NCBI RefSeq assembly: GCF_001907235.1 | Contig: NZ_MQVS01000001.1 | Span: forward strand, 186,001 to 250,000 | Reading direction: 5' to 3' | Source: Buchananella hordeovulneris | Lineage (GTDB): Bacteria; Actinomycetota; Actinomycetes; Actinomycetales; Actinomycetaceae | DNA: 64,000 bases | Part shown: positions 43,603 to 53,932 of the stretch, piece by piece | Position numbering within the stretch: the first letter of the stretch is position 1 | Layout of the letters: every line of letters starts with the position of its first letter | The notes under the pieces: generated by a model | Databases searched by the model: none | Told to the model about the DNA's origin: nothing | What the model saw: the letters and a program-made list of their open reading frames with translations, nothing else | Translations under genes and position numbers: made by a program

Positions 43603-45023
43603 GGGGTATCTCCTGCTTCTTCTTCATCCCAATGCATGAGCGCATGTACACGCCATCCGCGCTGGGTGGGGCCGGCTTGCACCCGTCCACCATAAACCGC
43701 CGCGCGTTCGGCCATGCCCAATATGCCCTTGCCGGATCCGGGCATCGGCGGCCCGGCAGCGCCGGCGTCGTTGTCGACGGTGATCTCGACGGCGCCCGTG
43801 GAGCGGGCAAGCCGCACGCTGATCTGGGGTGAGGCTGGGGCGTAGCGCAGGATGTTGGTCAGGCTTTCCTGCACAATCCGATAAACGGCCAGCTGGAGAC
43901 CGTCGTTGTCAGGCAGGGCCCCACCCGTGCGCTCGAAGGTGACGGGCAGGCCGGCGTTTTGAAAACGATCCACGAGCTCGGCGATGTCGCGGGCGGCGGG
44001 GGCGGGCCCCAGGGGCACGGAAGGATCGGCGGTGAGATCCGCCAGCTGTAGCGACTGCGATTTGGCGTCGTTTGCTGCCCCGCTGCCCGCAGGCGCGTCG
44101 GTGGTTGCCGCGGCCGGGGCGGGCTGCGAATGTGCGGCTGCCGTGGGCAGCGAGGTAGTCGGCGGCGGTACGGGGGCGGGGGCATCGTCGCGCAGCACCC
44201 CCACCAGGCGGCGGGTGTCGGCCAGGGCAGCCCGCCCGGTGGTCGTCAGCTGCTCAATGGCGGTGCGGGCCAGGGCGGGATTGCGTTCCAGGTTGGCGGC
44301 CGCCCCGTCGGCCATGGTGACGATGATGGCCAGGGAGTGGGCGACGACGTCGTGCATCTCGCGGGCGATGCGGGTGCGTTCTTGCGAGACCGCCAGCTGG
44401 GATCGCTGGTCGCGCTCCAACACCAGCCGCGCGTTCGACTGCTCCAACTCCGCCAGCCGGAAGCGTTGCAGGCGCACCGCCACCCCGCTCAGGGCGGGAA
44501 TCGTCAGGGCCATAGCGTAAATGGAGAGCACGAGCCCACTGGTGAGCATCGGCAGGCCGACGACCCACATCTCAAGTGCCTTAACGGCGATGGCGCCACC
44601 GACGGCGGGCCAGGTCAGCCACGCGCCCCGCAGCTCCGCAATGGTGTAGATAAGCACGCCCACCGCCGAGAAAGCGATGAAGAAGGGTGCGAAGTCCGCG
44701 CTCATGGTCAGCCACGGGTAAGACGGCGTCGGGGCGAGGAGCCGGAAGGTAACGGCCAGGACGACGGGGGAAACTACCAGCACCGCCAGGGCGAGCACGG
44801 GAAAGCTGCGGCGGGCCAGCAGGCAAATGACGCCGAGGAGCGTCAACGTAATGTCCCAGCCCTGCAGCGGTGCGTAGCCCAGGGAGCGGGAAGCCAGGGA
44901 AGACAGGATGATGACGGTGACGACGTAGGCGATGGCAATCAGCAGATCGCCGAGCACTTGGTTGCGCTGCCACCACTTTTCCAAGCGCGAGATGGAGGCA
45001 GAGGAGCGGCCCGGGCGGCACAT
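43584..45023 (-). CDS. NarL-family sensor histidine kinase
   Basis: 479 residues. About six membrane helices in the first 180 residues, then a coiled linker and the HisKA_3 site REMHDVVAHSLAIIVTMADG with H224. An Ala/Pro-rich insert (about 275-335) separates this from the HATPase domain, which has RIVQESLTNILRYAP and GSGKGILGMAERAAVYGG. The large membrane part and no outside domain suggest it senses membrane state or its ABC partner. It overlaps the regulator gene by 19 bp. Confidence 0.93.
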   Translation of the reverse strand: MCRPGRSSASISRLEKWWQRNQVLGDLLIAIAYVVTVIILSSLASRSLGYAPLQGWDITLTLLGVICLLARRSFPVLALAVLVVSPVVLAVTFRLLAPTPSYPWLTMSADFAPFFIAFSAVGVLIYTIAELRGAWLTWPAVGGAIAVKALEMWVVGLPMLTSGLVLSIYAMALTIPALSGVAVRLQRFRLAELEQSNARLVLERDQRSQLAVSQERTRIAREMHDVVAHSLAIIVTMADGAAANLERNPALARTAIEQLTTTGRAALADTRRLVGVLRDDAPAPVPPPTTSLPTAAAHSQPAPAAATTDAPAGSGAANDAKSQSLQLADLTADPSVPLGPAPAARDIAELVDRFQNAGLPVTFERTGGALPDNDGLQLAVYRIVQESLTNILRYAPASPQISVRLARSTGAVEITVDNDAGAAGPPMPGSGKGILGMAERAAVYGGRVQAGPTQRGWRVHALMHWDEEEAGDTPWQLPT

Positions 45024-45093
45024 GTTTCTTCCTTTCCCGCGGGGGATAAGCAGGGGGCGGACCCGGCGGTGGCCGGGCCCGCCCCCTGCTAGG

Positions 45094-45975
45094 TTAGGCG
45101 TCCTTCGACTTCAGGGTGGCCAGGCCCACCCCGAGGGGGAACAGGGACCACGCGGCCAGCGTCAAGACGTTGCGCAGGACGGAGGCGTCGCTAGCGGCCT
45201 CTGGGTTGAGTAGCGCCACGGCCGCCGACGTCGGCAGGTAGTCGATTAGCTTGCCGAGCGGCTCCCACAGCTGGCTGAGGAAGCCACCGGCGAGCTGGAG
45301 CACCACCCACGCCACAAACAAGGCGACGAAGACGCTGGTGATGGCCATCGCCGTGTTGCGGAAGGTGAAGCCGAACCCGGCCCCCATGAGGGCGATGGCG
45401 GTCAGGGCCCCGATGGTGGTCAGCAAGGTGCGCAGGTTGTCGGCATGGGTGGGGGACAGGATGTGGCTGTCACTGAGCACCAGGTGCGCCAGCAGGTTGA
45501 TGGCGCTGTAGATGATGACCGACAGGATGACGGAGACCACCAGGATGGTCAGCACCTTGGCGAAAAAGAACGGGGTGCGGGACGGCACGGTGGTGAGCGA
45601 AGAGCGGATCTGGCCCGAGGAGTATTCGTTGGACACCGTCAGGGCGCCGAGCGTGCCGACCACCATCGAACCAAAGATCAGCGGCATGGTCAGCAGCAGG
45701 GGCATGGCACCTTCGCCGGCGGCCAGCGCTTGCGGCCGCCCTTCATCGGCGGCGGCTTGGAGGGCGAACATCATGATCAAACCGAAGCCGATGCCGATCA
45801 GCAGCGTGATGGCGCACACCCAGTAGCTGGAACGCAGCGACCAGAACTTGCCCCATTCGCTGGCTAGGACCCGAGGGAAGGTCAGGCGCGCGTTTGGCGA
45901 GATGTTGCGGGAGCGCTGGACGGAGCCGCCGACGGGGTGGGCGGCAGGGACCGGTTGGGGAAGTGAGTGCGACAT
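45094..45975 (-). CDS. ABC-2 type permease
   Basis: 293 residues with six membrane helices: one near 55-75, then a large loop with EYSSGQIRSSLTTVPSRTPF, which is typical of ABC-2 permeases, and five more. It pairs with the ATPase encoded one base upstream. It lies 70 bp before the histidine kinase gene, so the transporter and two-component system probably form one unit for export or immunity to a membrane-active compound. Confidence 0.9.
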   Translation of the reverse strand: MSHSLPQPVPAAHPVGGSVQRSRNISPNARLTFPRVLASEWGKFWSLRSSYWVCAITLLIGIGFGLIMMFALQAAADEGRPQALAAGEGAMPLLLTMPLIFGSMVVGTLGALTVSNEYSSGQIRSSLTTVPSRTPFFFAKVLTILVVSVILSVIIYSAINLLAHLVLSDSHILSPTHADNLRTLLTTIGALTAIALMGAGFGFTFRNTAMAITSVFVALFVAWVVLQLAGGFLSQLWEPLGKLIDYLPTSAAVALLNPEAASDASVLRNVLTLAAWSLFPLGVGLATLKSKDA

Positions 45976-45976
45976 G

Positions 45977-46894
45977 TCAGGCTCCTTGGCGTACGCCGGT
46001 GGCGTACTCGACGTCGTGCTGGGTCAGGGTCAGGTAGGCCTCCTCCAGCGAAGCGGTCTGCGGGGTTAGTTCGTGCAGCGTGATGTGGGCCGCGGCGGCC
46101 AGCTCGCCGATGTCGGCGGCGCTGGGGCCAAGAATGCTCAGCGCCCCATCGTTGTGCCGGGAGACCTGCGCGCCGGCGGCGGCCAGGCGCTCGGCCAGTG
46201 CTCCCGCCTGGGGACTGCGCACGAGCACCGAGGTGTTGGTGGCGGCAGCGATCACCTCTTTGACGGGGCCGGAGGTAATGATGCGGCCGCGCCCGATGAC
46301 GAGCAGGTGGTCGGCGGTCTGCGACATCTCGCTCATCAGGTGAGAGGAGACGAAGACGGTCCGGCCCTCGGCGGCCAGCGAGCGGCACATCTGCCGCACC
46401 CACCGCACCCCTTCGGGGTCCAGGCCGTTCACCGGCTCGTCGAAAAGCAGCACCTCGGGGTCGCCGAGCAGCGCGGCGGCGATGCCGAGGCGTTGGCCCA
46501 TCCCGAGCGAATAGCCGCCCACGCGCTTACCCGCCACCGACGTCAAGCCGGTCAACTCCAGCACCTCGTCAACCCGGCGCTTGGACAGGCCGTGGGTGCG
46601 GGCCAGGGCGAGTAGGTGGTTGCGGGCGGTCCGGCCGGGGTGGATTCCCTTGGCGTCGAGCAGTGCCCCGACCTGGGTTAGGGGTGCCGGGTGCTTGGCG
46701 AAGGATTGGCCGCCGACGGTTACCTGGCCAGCGGTGGGCTTGTCGAGTCCGACGATCATCCGCATTGTCGTGGACTTCCCCGCCCCGTTGGGGCCGAGGA
46801 AGCCGGTGACCGCCCCGGCGGGAATAGTGAAGCTCACGTTATCCACGGCGACCTTCGTGCCGTAATGTTTCGTGAGGCCTTGTGCCTCAATCAT
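45977..46894 (-). CDS. ABC transporter ATPase, drug/bacteriocin type
   Basis: 305 residues. Walker A is FLGPNGAGKSTTMRM (about 36-50), the signature SLGMGQRLGIAAALLG and Walker B VLLFDEPVNGLDPEG; the C-terminal extension is that of the CcmA/DrrA-like group. ATG 46894 has GGAGGC five bases upstream. With the permease it forms an exporter, perhaps of an antimicrobial or lipid. The cargo is unknown. Confidence 0.93.
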   Translation of the reverse strand: MIEAQGLTKHYGTKVAVDNVSFTIPAGAVTGFLGPNGAGKSTTMRMIVGLDKPTAGQVTVGGQSFAKHPAPLTQVGALLDAKGIHPGRTARNHLLALARTHGLSKRRVDEVLELTGLTSVAGKRVGGYSLGMGQRLGIAAALLGDPEVLLFDEPVNGLDPEGVRWVRQMCRSLAAEGRTVFVSSHLMSEMSQTADHLLVIGRGRIITSGPVKEVIAAATNTSVLVRSPQAGALAERLAAAGAQVSRHNDGALSILGPSAADIGELAAAAHITLHELTPQTASLEEAYLTLTQHDVEYATGVRQGA

Positions 46895-47108
46895 GTTGCC
46901 TCCTTCACAAGCTGATAAGTCCATTCTGGCGCAGCGCTGCGCGCCCCAAATAGTCGCCCAGGGCTAAACGCGTGGGAGGAAAAGCCGCCCTTGCGAATGA
47001 CCCTCTCCTCCTGCGGAAGGGGGCGTTCGCCCGTCCTCCGCCCCAGACAGGTTGTGTAGGTGGCAGCGGGCGGGGACAATGTCTGTCAAACCTGAGCTAG
47101 GAGATGGC

Positions 47109-48068
47109 ATGACTAACCCGGTGCTTAACAACAGCCCGATTTTTGGGGCCAAGGTACAGACCCGCCCACAGACCACCCCGGCCGGCTACCCGACGATGCC
47201 TGGCTATGCGCCCGGACAGTTTGGCCAGGCCCCGGGCTACGGTCAGGCGACCGCCTACGGGGCGCCGACCGCCTACGGGGCGCCGACGGGCTACGGGGCG
47301 CCGACGGGCTACGACCACCCGCAGCAATCTGAGATCCAGCGACTAAACGCGCAGTACGCGGCCCCGGCCGCCAACTCGGTGCAGACGGGGCGGATGTCGT
47401 ACGACGACGTCATCATGCGCACCGGCATGCTCTTCGGTTTGCTGCTGGTCACTGCCGTCGTGGCGTGGATCATGCGCGACAGCGCCCTCGGCCTGGGCTT
47501 GACTATCGGGGGCGCGGTCGTGGCCTTCGTCCTCGGCCTGGTCAACGCCTTCAAGCGGGAGCCAAGCCCGCTGCTGATCAGCCTGTACGCATTGGCGGAG
47601 GGGCTGTTCCTGGGTGGTATTTCCGGTTACTTCGAGGATCTCTACCCCGGCATCGTGATGCAGGCGGTGCTCGCCACGTTCGTGACGTTTATGGTGACGC
47701 TGCTGCTGTTCAAGTCGGGCAAGGTGCGGGTGACCCCCAAGTTCACTCGCTTCGTCATGATTGCCACCCTGTCCTACGGGGTGTTCTGCCTGGTGAACTT
47801 CGGCCTGATGATTACCAACACGGTGTCCGACCCGTGGGGGTTGCGTGGCATTGAGGTCTTCGGGCTGCCGCTGGGGGTCGTGATCGGGGTTGTCGCGGTG
47901 ATTCTGGCCACGATGAGCCTGCTGGTGGACTTTGACGCCATTACGAAGGGCGTGGTCAACGGGGCGCCGCGGAAGTACGCCTGGTCGGCGGCGTTCGGGC
48001 TGATGGTTACCATCGTGTGGCTCTACATTGAGTTCCTGCGGATCCTGGCGATCATGCGCGACAACTGA
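47109..48068 (+). CDS. Bax inhibitor-1/YccA-family membrane protein
   Basis: 319 residues. The N-terminal 95 residues are soluble, rich in Gly, Tyr, Ala and Pro, with four near-identical YGAPTx repeats (about 54-73). Seven membrane helices follow, with the family's SLYALAEGLFLGGISGYFE and the Asp-containing VDFDAITKGV and APRKYAWSAAFGLMVTIVWLY near the end. BI-1 proteins are thought to be pH-sensitive ion channels or regulators of membrane proteases. AGGAG precedes ATG 47109. Confidence 0.9.
   Translation: MTNPVLNNSPIFGAKVQTRPQTTPAGYPTMPGYAPGQFGQAPGYGQATAYGAPTAYGAPTGYGAPTGYDHPQQSEIQRLNAQYAAPAANSVQTGRMSYDDVIMRTGMLFGLLLVTAVVAWIMRDSALGLGLTIGGAVVAFVLGLVNAFKREPSPLLISLYALAEGLFLGGISGYFEDLYPGIVMQAVLATFVTFMVTLLLFKSGKVRVTPKFTRFVMIATLSYGVFCLVNFGLMITNTVSDPWGLRGIEVFGLPLGVVIGVVAVILATMSLLVDFDAITKGVVNGAPRKYAWSAAFGLMVTIVWLYIEFLRILAIMRDN
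47261..47312 (+). repeat. In-frame 18-bp tandem repeat
   Basis: About three to four copies of an 18-bp unit containing TACGGGGCGCCGAC code for the YGAPT repeats of the BI-1 family protein. Copy number may vary between strains. Confidence 0.75.
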
Positions 48069-48099
48069 CCGCCGCAGGCGCGAAACGAAAGGTATGGCG

Positions 48100-48501
48100 A
48101 TGACGAACAATGTGACGGTGGCCGGTGAATTCGGGGTCAAGCCGACCCTGACCTTCCCCGCCACGCCTGCCCCCACTGAGTTGCAGGTGAGCGTGCTGCA
48201 CGAGGGCGACGGCGAGGTGGTGGAGGCCGGCGACAAGCTGGTGTGCCACTACTTCGGTCAGGTGTGGGACGGGCCCGTCTTTGACACCTCCTTCGACCGC
48301 GGGCAGACCGTAGGCTTCCCGATCGGGGTCGGAGCGGTGATCCAGGGCTGGGACCAGGGCCTGGTGGGTCAGCGGGTCGGCTCCCGCGTGCTGCTGGTCA
48401 TTCCGGCGGACCTGGCCTACGGGGCGCGCGGCATCCCGCAGGCGGGTATTCCCGGCGGGGCCACCCTGGTGTTCGTCACCGACATAGTCGGAGTTGAGTA
48501 G
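48100..48501 (+). CDS. FKBP-type peptidyl-prolyl isomerase
   Basis: A 133-residue single-domain FKBP. The core shows LVCHYFGQVWDGPVFDTSFD, VGAVIQGWDQGLVGQRVGSR, LVIPADLAYGARG and GGATLVFVTDIVGVE, so the binding pocket is complete. It lacks a signal peptide and should be cytosolic. ATG 48100 lies seven bases after GAAAGG; ATG 48094 is the alternative. It follows the BI-1 gene by 31 bp and probably shares its transcript. Confidence 0.92.
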   Translation: MTNNVTVAGEFGVKPTLTFPATPAPTELQVSVLHEGDGEVVEAGDKLVCHYFGQVWDGPVFDTSFDRGQTVGFPIGVGAVIQGWDQGLVGQRVGSRVLLVIPADLAYGARGIPQAGIPGGATLVFVTDIVGVE

Positions 48502-48519
48502 TCTGCACGGAGAAGTGCG

Positions 48520-48548
48520 GTGGGGGACGGGCGGAGCCCGTCCCCCAC
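48520..48548 (+). terminator. Terminator after the FKBP gene
   Basis: A 13-bp perfect stem (48520-48532 with 48536-48548) with a three-base loop and no T run. Confidence 0.65.
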
Positions 48549-49202
48549 TGGCTTAGCGTGGGCGGGACCCCGCGCCCGCTGCGAGGCAAGTGCGCTGCGC
48601 TGCCCGCCAGGCGGGGTCGGTGGCGAGCAACTGGCGCGGCCGCCAGGGACGGCTAGCCGCGCGGCTGTGGGGCCAGCCACGGCCGGTAGGAACGCGGCGG
48701 CCCGCCGCCCCCCGCACCCGGGCGTGTCGCGGACCGGGGGTAGGGGCGGGGTTTAGCTTGAGCTGCGGCCACTGGGGCGGCGTCGACACGCCCCCCGCGC
48801 TCGGGCGTGTCGCAGGGTTTTGGGCAGAAAATCAAGCAAAGTCGTGAGGCGACTCACGGAGGTGACGGCGGGCTCGCACTTGCCAGTTCCTGGGGGAATG
48901 CTGGTAGAGTTGCCGGGCCGGAAACGGGAGGGGGCGTCGTCCTGCGGGACATGTCGCCCATCTCACGCAGGAATGAGTTGCTCGCCGCTAGCGCCATTTA
49001 CGGGCCGTGTGGCAAACTTTTCCGGTTGCCCGAACTGGTTTCGGGCGCAAAATGACTTCCCAACCCGGGATTTTGCCCGGGAACAAGGAATATTCGGCCT
49101 CCACCATCAGGTGAACGTGCAGGGAACGCAGCGCACAAAATGCGACACGCCCGAGCGCGGGGGCCGGGAGATATGTTGGTAGAAGAGAGGTAGATCGACG
49201 CC
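48549..49202 (+). promoter_or_regulatory. Promoter and long leader of the S10 operon
   Basis: No gene is seen in these 654 bp. A hairpin (48784-48793 with 48803-48812, then CAGGGTTTT) looks like a terminator. A promoter is proposed at TTGCCA (48880-48885) and TAGAGT (48905-48910), 19 bp apart, giving a leader of about 285 nt. The leader holds strong hairpins, for example CCCGGG at 49064-49069 with 49076-49081. A 23-bp perfect inverted repeat links 48792-48814 with 49141-49163. The leader may serve control by a ribosomal protein such as L4. Confidence 0.5.
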
Positions 49203-49511
49203 ATGGCGGAACAGAAGATCCGCATCCGGCTCAAGTCGTACGACCACGAGGTCATCGACAGCTCGGCGCGCAAGATCGTCGACACGGTGACGCGTGCCGG
49301 TGCGAAGGTTGTGGGCCCGGTGCCGCTGCCGACCGAGAAAAACGTGTTCGTTGTGATCCGGTCGCCGCACAAGTACAAGGACAGCCGCGAGCACTTCGAG
49401 ATGCGCACCCACAAGCGGCTCATCGACATCATCGAACCGACGCCGAAGGCCGTCGACTCGCTCATGCGTCTCGACCTGCCCGCCGACGTCAACATCGAGA
49501 TCAAGCTCTGA
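49203..49511 (+). CDS. rpsJ: 30S ribosomal protein S10
   Basis: 102 residues, normal length. It begins [20 protein letters not shown] and has the [20 protein letters not shown] loop. It is part of the 30S head and also serves transcription antitermination as NusE. First gene of the ribosomal protein operon. Confidence 0.98.
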   Translation: MAEQKIRIRLKSYDHEVIDSSARKIVDTVTRAGAKVVGPVPLPTEKNVFVVIRSPHKYKDSREHFEMRTHKRLIDIIEPTPKAVDSLMRLDLPADVNIEIKL

Positions 49512-49525
49512 GGTAACCGGCAATC

Positions 49526-50185
49526 ATGACTTCTTATCGAGACACCGTTCAGCGCAAGGCGCTCTTCGGGCGGAAGCTGGGCATGACGCAGGTGTGGGAC
49601 GAGGCCGGTCGCCTCGTGCCGGTGACCGTGGTGCACGTTGGCTCCAACGTCGTCACCCAGGTCCGCACCCCCGAGGTTGACGGCTACTCCGCCGTGCAGC
49701 TTGCCTTCGGCGAAATCCCCGAGCGCAAGGTGACCAAGCCCCTGAAGGGCCACTTCGCTAAGGCGGGCGTCGCCCCCCGGCGGCACGTCGCCGAGCTGCG
49801 CACCGCCGACGCCGACCAGTACACCGTGGGCCAAGAACTGACCGTGGAGACCTTCGAAGCTGGGGTGACCGTCGATGTCACCGGCACCTCGAAGGGTAAG
49901 GGCTTCGCCGGTGTGATGAAGCGGCACGGCTTCGCGGGTGTTTCCGCCTCGCACGGTGCGCACCGCAACCACCGCAAGCCGGGCTCCATTGGCGCCTGCG
50001 CCACCCCGGGCCGCGTGTTCAAGGGCCTGCGTATGGCTGGTCGCATGGGCAACGCCCGGCGCACTGTCCAGAACCTGACCATCCACGCCGTGGACACCGA
50101 GCGCGGTGTGCTGCTGGTGACCGGGGCCATCCCGGGGCCGAAGAACGGCGTGGTTGTCATCCGCACTGCCGTGAAGGGGGCCTGA
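49526..50185 (+). CDS. rplC: 50S ribosomal protein L3
   Basis: 219 residues. [20 protein letters not shown] and the [20 protein letters not shown] loop are diagnostic; the loop reaches the peptidyl transferase centre. It starts 14 bp after S10, with GAGGTAA upstream. Confidence 0.98.
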   Translation: MTSYRDTVQRKALFGRKLGMTQVWDEAGRLVPVTVVHVGSNVVTQVRTPEVDGYSAVQLAFGEIPERKVTKPLKGHFAKAGVAPRRHVAELRTADADQYTVGQELTVETFEAGVTVDVTGTSKGKGFAGVMKRHGFAGVSASHGAHRNHRKPGSIGACATPGRVFKGLRMAGRMGNARRTVQNLTIHAVDTERGVLLVTGAIPGPKNGVVVIRTAVKGA

Positions 50186-50186
50186 G

Positions 50187-50831
50187 ATGACCACCCAGAC
50201 CGTCGACCTGTACGACGCCAAGGGCGCCAAGTCCGGTTCCGTCGAGCTGCCCGCCGAGGTCTTCGACGTTGAGCCCAACGTGCCCCTGATCCACCAGGTG
50301 GTTGTCGCCCAGCGCGCCGCCGCCCGCCAGGGCACGCACTCCACCAAGAACCGCGCCGCCGTGGCCGGTGGTGGCCGCAAGCCCTACAAGCAGAAGGGCA
50401 CCGGTAACGCCCGCCAGGGCTCCATCCGCGCGCCCCAGTTCACTGGTGGTGGCGTGGTGCACGGCCCGCAGCCGCGTGACTACACCCAGCGCACCCCGAA
50501 GAAGATGAAGCGCGCCGCCCTGCGCGGGGCCCTGTCGGACCGCGCCCGCAACGGCCGCGTCCACGTCATCTCCTCCTTCGGCCTGGAGTCCACCCCGTCG
50601 ACTAAGGCGGCGTTGGCGGCCCTGAGCCACCTGACGGAGCGTTCGGCGCTCGTCGTGCTGGAGCGCACCGACGAGGTCACGGCGTTGTCCCTGCGCAACC
50701 TGCCGCAGGTGCACCTGCTGTGGGCCGACCAGCTCAACACTTACGACGTGCTCGTCAACGAGGACGTCGTGTTCACCGCCGGTGCGCTGCAGGCGTTCCT
50801 CGGCACGAACAGCGAGGAGGAGGCCAAGTGA
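50187..50831 (+). CDS. rplD: 50S ribosomal protein L4
   Basis: 214 residues. The central loop [20 protein letters not shown] lines the exit tunnel. In other bacteria L4 represses its own operon through the S10 leader; the long structured leader here makes that plausible. It starts one base after L3. Confidence 0.97.
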   Translation: MTTQTVDLYDAKGAKSGSVELPAEVFDVEPNVPLIHQVVVAQRAAARQGTHSTKNRAAVAGGGRKPYKQKGTGNARQGSIRAPQFTGGGVVHGPQPRDYTQRTPKKMKRAALRGALSDRARNGRVHVISSFGLESTPSTKAALAALSHLTERSALVVLERTDEVTALSLRNLPQVHLLWADQLNTYDVLVNEDVVFTAGALQAFLGTNSEEEAK

Positions 50832-51133
50832 GCATCGAAGCCGCGAAGAACCCGCGCGACATCATCCTCGGCCCGGTCGTCTCGGAGAAGAGCTACTCGC
50901 TCATGGACGAGGGCAAGTACACCTTCCTGGTGGACCCCCGCTCCAACAAGACCGAGATCAAGATCGCGATCGAGAAGATTTTTGACGTCAAGGTGGAGTC
51001 GGTTAACACCGCCAACCGCCAAGGCAAGACTAAGCGGACGCGCTTCGGCGTCGGCCGCCGTAAGGCAACCAAGCGCGCGATCGTCACGCTGCGCGAGGGC
51101 ACCATCGACATCTTTGGCGAAGTCGCGCTGTAA
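50828..51133 (+). CDS. rplW: 50S ribosomal protein L23
   Basis: 101 residues from GTG 50828, which overlaps the L4 stop (GTGA). The [20 protein letters not shown] motif is typical. L23 forms the docking site for trigger factor and SRP at the tunnel exit. The longer in-frame extension upstream lies within rplD. Confidence 0.97.
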   Translation: MSIEAAKNPRDIILGPVVSEKSYSLMDEGKYTFLVDPRSNKTEIKIAIEKIFDVKVESVNTANRQGKTKRTRFGVGRRKATKRAIVTLREGTIDIFGEVAL

Positions 51134-51165
51134 CGGGCGACTACGAACGAGATTGAAGGATCGTT

Positions 51166-52002
51166 ATGGGAATCCGTAAGTACAAGCCGACGACGCCGGG
51201 GCGCCGCGGCGCCAGCGTGGCCGACTTCGTCGAGATCACCCGCTCGGAGCCGGAGAAGTCGCTGGTTCGTCCGCTCTCCAAGACCGGTGGCCGGAACTCG
51301 ACGGGACGTATCACCACCCGGCACAAGGGTGGGGGCCACAAGCGCGCCTACCGCATGATTGACTTCCGGCGGCACGACAAGGATGGCGTGCCCGCGAAGG
51401 TCGCGCACATCGAATACGACCCGAACCGCACCGCGCGCATCGCGCTGCTGCACTACGCCGACGGCGAGAAGCGCTACATCCTCGCCCCGGCCAAGCTGCA
51501 GCAGGGTGACATCATCGAGCAGGGCCCGGGGGCTGACATCAAGCCCGGCAACAGCCTGCCGCTGCGCAACATTCCGCTCGGTACCGTGATCCACGCCGTG
51601 GAGCTGCGTCCCGGTGGTGGGGCCAAGATCGCCCGCTCGGCCGGTTCCTCGGTGCAGCTGGTGGCGAAGGAAGGCCGGTACGCCCAGCTGCGTATGCCGT
51701 CCGGCGAAATCCGCAACGTGGATGTCCGGTGCCGCGCGTCGATTGGCGAGGTGGGCAACGCCGAGCAGTCCAACATCAACTGGGGTAAGGCTGGCCGCAT
51801 GCGCTGGAAGGGCGTGCGCCCGACCGTGCGTGGTGTCGTCATGAACCCGGTGGACCACCCGCACGGTGGTGGTGAGGGCCGCACCTCTGGTGGTCGGCAC
51901 CCCGTGAGCCCGTGGGGTAAGCCCGAGGGCCGTACCCGCCGTCCGAACAAGCCGAGCGACAAGCTGATCGTGCGTCGCCGTAAGACCGGCAAGAGCCGCT
52001 AG
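51166..52002 (+). CDS. rplB: 50S ribosomal protein L2
   Basis: 278 residues. [20 protein letters not shown] at the start and [20 protein letters not shown] near the end, with the conserved His of the peptidyl transferase region. Normal length. Confidence 0.98.
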   Translation: MGIRKYKPTTPGRRGASVADFVEITRSEPEKSLVRPLSKTGGRNSTGRITTRHKGGGHKRAYRMIDFRRHDKDGVPAKVAHIEYDPNRTARIALLHYADGEKRYILAPAKLQQGDIIEQGPGADIKPGNSLPLRNIPLGTVIHAVELRPGGGAKIARSAGSSVQLVAKEGRYAQLRMPSGEIRNVDVRCRASIGEVGNAEQSNINWGKAGRMRWKGVRPTVRGVVMNPVDHPHGGGEGRTSGGRHPVSPWGKPEGRTRRPNKPSDKLIVRRRKTGKSR

Positions 52003-52014
52003 AGGGGATAAACG

Positions 52015-52296
52015 ATGCCACGCAGCTTGAAGAAGGGGCCCTTCGTTGACGACCACCTGCAGAAGAAGGTGGACGCCCAGAACGAAGCCGGCACCAAGAA
52101 CGTGATCAAGACCTGGTCGCGCCGCAGTGTTATCACCCCGGACTTCCTGGGGCACACCTTCGCGGTGCACGACGGACGCAAGCACGTGCCCGTCTTCGTC
52201 ACCGAATCGATGGTGGGACACAAGCTCGGTGAGTTCGCGCCCACTCGCACCTACCGCGGGCACGAAAAGGACGACCGTAAGGGCCGTCGCCGCTAG
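52015..52296 (+). CDS. rpsS: 30S ribosomal protein S19
   Basis: 93 residues. [20 protein letters not shown] and [20 protein letters not shown] identify it. Located in the 30S head next to S13. Confidence 0.98.
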   Translation: MPRSLKKGPFVDDHLQKKVDAQNEAGTKNVIKTWSRRSVITPDFLGHTFAVHDGRKHVPVFVTESMVGHKLGEFAPTRTYRGHEKDDRKGRRR

Positions 52297-52337
52297 GCGA
52301 AGGCACCTGCGTTACAGAAACGGAAATGAGGCAGCAG

Positions 52338-52700
52338 ATGGAAGCCAAGGCGCAGGCGCGGTTCGTCCGCACCACGCCGATGAAGGCGCGCCGCATCGTG
52401 GACGTCGTCCGGGGTAAGCGTGCCGCTGAGGCAATTGACATTTTGCGATTCGCACCGCAGCAGGCAGCGGAAGTTGTGCTGAAGGTGTTGGAGAGCGCCA
52501 TCGCGAACGCGCAGTTCAAGGCGGAGCGCGATGGGGACAAGTTTGAGTACGACAAGCTACGGATCGTGGCGGCGTACGTGGATGAGGGCCCGACCCTCAA
52601 GCGGATTCGTCCGCGCGCCCAGGGGCGTGCTGCGCGGATCTTTAAGCGGACGAGCCACATCACCGTGGTCGTCGGTAACGAGGGGAAGGTGACCAAGTAA
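52338..52700 (+). CDS. rplV: 50S ribosomal protein L22
   Basis: 120 residues from ATG 52338, chosen because GAGG lies six bases upstream; an ATG four codons earlier (52326) is possible. It has [20 protein letters not shown] and the tunnel-loop region [20 protein letters not shown]. The stop TAATG overlaps the S3 start. Confidence 0.96.
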   Translation: MEAKAQARFVRTTPMKARRIVDVVRGKRAAEAIDILRFAPQQAAEVVLKVLESAIANAQFKAERDGDKFEYDKLRIVAAYVDEGPTLKRIRPRAQGRAARIFKRTSHITVVVGNEGKVTK

Positions 52701-53509
52701 TGGGTCAGAAGGTAAACCCGACCGGTTTCCGTCTGGGCATCACGACGTTCCACCGCTCCCGGTGGTTTGCGGACTCCACGAAGGAGGGGCAGCGTTACGC
52801 CGACTTCGTGCGGGAGGACGTGGCCATCCGCCGACTGCTGGAAGAGGGTCTGGACCGCGCCGGGGTCGCCAAGGTGGAGATCGAGCGCACCCGTGACCGC
52901 GTGCGTGTCGACCTGCACACTGCCCGTCCGGGTATTGTGATCGGCCGCCGCGGGGCGGAGGCCGACCGGCTGCGCGCCAGCCTGGAGAAGCTGACCGGCA
53001 AGCAGGTGCAGCTGAACATCCTCGAGGTGAAGAACCCCGAGATCGAAGCGCAGTTGGTGGCGCAGGGTATCGCCGAGCAGTTGGCCTCCCGCGTGTCCTT
53101 CCGGCGCGCCATGCGCAAGGGCATGCAGGCCGCCATGCGGTCGGGTGCCAAGGGCATCCGGGTGCAGTGCTCGGGTCGTTTGGGCGGGGCGGAAATGTCT
53201 CGGTCGGAGTTCTACCGCGAAGGGCGCGTGCCGCTGCACACCCTGCGGGCGAACATCGACTTCGGCTTCTACGAGGCCCGCACCACCTTCGGGCGTATCG
53301 GCGTGAAGGTGTGGATCTACAAGGGCGACCTCACCGAGAAGGAATTCGCCCGCGCCCAGGCCGAGGCCGGCCCGCGGGGTCGTGGCCGTGGCGAGCGTCG
53401 GGGTGGCCCGCGCCGCGACAGCCGTGGCCCGCGCCGCGACGAGGCGACTCAGAACGAAGCCCCGGCAGCCGAGCAGGCACCGGCGGCCGAAGCAGGAACG
53501 GAGGCCTGA
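52700..53509 (+). CDS. rpsC: 30S ribosomal protein S3
   Basis: 269 residues. [20 protein letters not shown] at the start and the KH domain ([20 protein letters not shown]). After about residue 215 there is an Arg/Gly-rich then Ala/Glu-rich C-terminal tail, as in many actinobacteria. It binds mRNA at the entry channel. Confidence 0.97.
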   Translation: MGQKVNPTGFRLGITTFHRSRWFADSTKEGQRYADFVREDVAIRRLLEEGLDRAGVAKVEIERTRDRVRVDLHTARPGIVIGRRGAEADRLRASLEKLTGKQVQLNILEVKNPEIEAQLVAQGIAEQLASRVSFRRAMRKGMQAAMRSGAKGIRVQCSGRLGGAEMSRSEFYREGRVPLHTLRANIDFGFYEARTTFGRIGVKVWIYKGDLTEKEFARAQAEAGPRGRGRGERRGGPRRDSRGPRRDEATQNEAPAAEQAPAAEAGTEA

Positions 53510-53512
53510 GCC

Positions 53513-53931
<419 letters not shown>

Positions 53932-53932
<1 letters not shown>

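Noticed and set aside
48520-48847. Small plus-strand frames after the FKBP gene
   Set aside because: They overlap the terminator hairpin and GC-rich repeats and have no start signals or conserved features.
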